Assembly: GCA_002914845.1 (NCBI GenBank)
Contig: JXTC01000008.1
Location: 1,837,693 to 1,901,692 of the forward strand
Length of the DNA: 64,000 nt
From: Trema orientale
Lineage: Eukaryota > Streptophyta > Magnoliopsida > Rosales > Cannabaceae
Direction of reading: 5' to 3'
Part shown: in pieces, positions 61,063-64,000 of the stretch
Position numbering within the stretch: position 1 is the stretch's first letter
How the letters are laid out: every line of letters starts with the position of its first letter
Made by a program: the position numbers and the translations under genes
Notes under the pieces: generated by a model
Databases searched by the model: none
Seen by the model: the letters and a program-made list of their open reading frames with translations, nothing else
What the model was told of the DNA's origin: nothing

Positions 61063-61924
61063 GTGGCATTTGGTTGTTAAACAAAAATAGAAAAAAAAAA
61101 TAGGAATAGTAAGAGGAATGAAATGTTTGGTTGACATATTGGAATCAGTATGTGAATGATGATTACTATGTTTGGTTTATTATATAACGGAATTAATATT
61201 ATATAAACGAAAATACCTTACTATTAGAAAATTGGTACGAATGTTAAATTTGTACAAAAATTGATTCATTTATTTATTTTTGTATTTTTTGCATTAGAAA
61301 ATTCTTTTTTTAAAAAATAAAAATTTTAAAGACGGATATATTATTTCTGTTCTTTTTTTAATTATAAATTATAGTAAAAATTATATATTTATATGTAGTA
61401 TATAAGTGTGAAGTGGCACTACTTGATTTTTTTTTTTTTTTTGGCTGAAAAAAACACTTCATAGAAAAGGAAAAAATAAAGAGGCCGAGGGGAAAGCACA
61501 ACCACCCTCAAAGCAAGGAAGCAAAATCCAACTCGCAGTCCGAAAAGATCTGAGATGGCACATCAGTGACAAAAAAATTCCCGAAATAGAGAGTTGCGGC
61601 AGCCCAGACTGCCATGTTATGTGCAGACACTACTTGGTTAATAATACTTCAAGCCGTATAAGGTTTGATGTGTTATTTTCTCAAATCCTGTACTTTTTTA
61701 GGCCAACTAAAATAAAAGCAATTAGGGCATTTAAAATTAAGAGCAGGAATGAAATAGTCTTTCTAGTGGTTTAGTTAAGGAAATATAATTCCACTACTTG
61801 ATAGATTTATCTTTCCATTGGAATGATTTTTCTTAAGTTAAAAATCTAAGCCAAACAATAGAATGGGTAATCCTTAGGAATACTCATTCCATTCCTTTGT
61901 CTATTCCTATAAACCAAGCGCCAC
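61063..61924. mobile_element. MITE-like inverted-repeat element carrying a nested LINE tail
   Basis: Left arm GTGGCATTTGGTTG then TAGGAATAGTAAGAGGAATG; right arm CATTCCATTCCTTTGTCTAT then AAACCAAGCGCCAC. The arms pair over roughly 60 nt with gaps. AT-rich, non-coding. Target duplication not resolved. It is interrupted by a 202-bp LINE-derived insertion at 61426-61627. Confidence 0.6.
61426..61627 (-). mobile_element. 5'-truncated LINE insertion with 9-bp target duplication
   Basis: Flanked by CACTACTTG at 61417-61425 and 61628-61636. In its own sense (minus) it begins TCTGCACATAACATGGCAGT and reads HNMAVWAAATLYFGNFF, an RNase H-like LINE C terminus, to a stop. It then has a trailer and an A-run of about 17 adjoining the duplication. 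This is the expected shape of a truncated target-primed insertion, later than the host MITE. Confidence 0.78.
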
Positions 61925-62828
61925 CTAAGATAATTTAGTTCATCTAGTGGAGTAGCTTATATTGCAATTGCAAATTAAATAATTTGTTATATAACGTCAA
62001 CAACGACAAATAAGCAAAGATGTACAGGAAAAAAAAAAAAAAAGACTGATTCTGTAACTACTCCTGGACAAGCATGTTACACATTTAGCAAAATTGTGAG
62101 CCATGAAGCTATGGGGATACGTATGGTTTTGGATCCATTCTAGCAGACTTTTCTATGAGATGAAAATCTCAAGTCATTTTCCACTAAGATCAATAGCTAG
62201 CGCTAACGTTAAAAGGAGTCTAAAAAATAAAAGAACAAAAGAAAATGTCACTTACAAACAAGAATGGTTCTGTAATCTCAAGCATGTTACACATGGAAAC
62301 TTTTTGAGCTATGAGGTTAATCGGACAAATATGTGGTTTCGAATCTCTCTAGTACATTTTTCTGTGCACTAAGAGGGATGATATACGTTATCTTTTTAGA
62401 TGGTGCTAAGGTTTCAAGAGTCTAGAAAAGAAAAAAAGAGTCCCGAGAAAAAAAAAAAAAAGAAAGAAAAATAAAATATCATATTATAGACCGTCGGATT
62501 AGATCCAATAGACGGTCACGATCCAATGATTATGACATACAGAGAAAGTTCAAATTATCCTAAACTTCAGGCTTTTCAGATAGTTACAGATAGACTATTA
62601 TTCATTACGTGATTAATTATTTCCTCACATTAGATTAGCCACGGGACATTTCTCTGTAAAAACAAAGCCTATTGAAAATAAGATCTATCATATACAAGCA
62701 AGGGATAAACAACTCAAAGGTATCTAATATCATGTCTTACTACATGCCAAACGATAGCCTTTTCAAGCCATAATATCTAGCTGTATTCTTTAGTACAGCT
62801 GAAAAAAATGTGAACCGAAGAGTCCTTA

Positions 62829-63844
<1,016 letters not shown>

Positions 63845-64000
63845 CTAATAAGGAGTGACTATGAATCAGCTAAAGATAACAAAATAATGATGCATTGTAT
63901 TGTGCTACAATTAACAAGTAGCCTTTCACTAAACAAGCAAAACTTAATATGTTTGAAACATTAAGTGACTACGCAAATCAAAGTAAATATAATAAGATAT

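Overview
This is nuclear DNA of a flowering plant, almost certainly a eudicot. It is AT-rich, its genes are intron-containing with GT-AG borders, MITEs and decayed retroelements are dense, and the gene families are plant ones (serpins with a plant-type hinge, phytocystatins, a defensin-like peptide, NC2-alpha, an ALD1-type aminotransferase). I cannot name the species. Ns occur at 35558, 44823 and 54294-54295.

Layout. 1-3.1 kb: no gene seen, one SINE-like remnant. 3.1-9.9 kb: two tandem serpin genes (+) with near-identical scaffolds but different reactive-centre loops. 10-20 kb: repeats, with a 374-bp tandem and inverted array, a broken Copia element, a non-autonomous hAT element with target duplications, LTR remnants and a LINE tail. 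20.3-22.2 kb and 33.7-35.5 kb: two paralogous loci, each carrying two back-to-back fold-backs made of pentatricopeptide-repeat (PPR) coding fragments. This is the most unusual structure here and looks like young MIRNA or hairpin-siRNA genes aimed at PPR mRNAs. 22.5-25 kb: LINE tail and a broken coiled-coil gene. 28-28.9 kb: a two-exon defensin-like gene (-). 30-33.6 kb: several MITEs, one with perfect 9-bp target duplications. 36.8-37.7 kb: a short zinc-ribbon protein resembling the N terminus of TFIIIB/BRF factors. 42.4-46.7 kb: NC2-alpha (DRAP1-like) on +, with half of one histone-fold exon apparently lost at an N. 49.8-60.4 kb: cystatin cluster (-), with a canonical single-domain gene, a divergent gene, and a gene best read as a two-domain cystatin. 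A hAT transposase relic and LTR remnants lie between them. 62.8-63.85 kb: the 3' exons of an aminotransferase closest to ALD1 (-), running off the right edge.

Serpins, cystatins, the defensin-like peptide and ALD1 are all typical defence functions, so the window is rich in protease-inhibitor and immunity genes, interspersed with basal transcription factors. The two canonical cystatin promoters share a W-box plus ACGT-core module, which suggests joint stress control. All splice models are read by eye from sequence and recalled family knowledge; no alignment or expression data were available.
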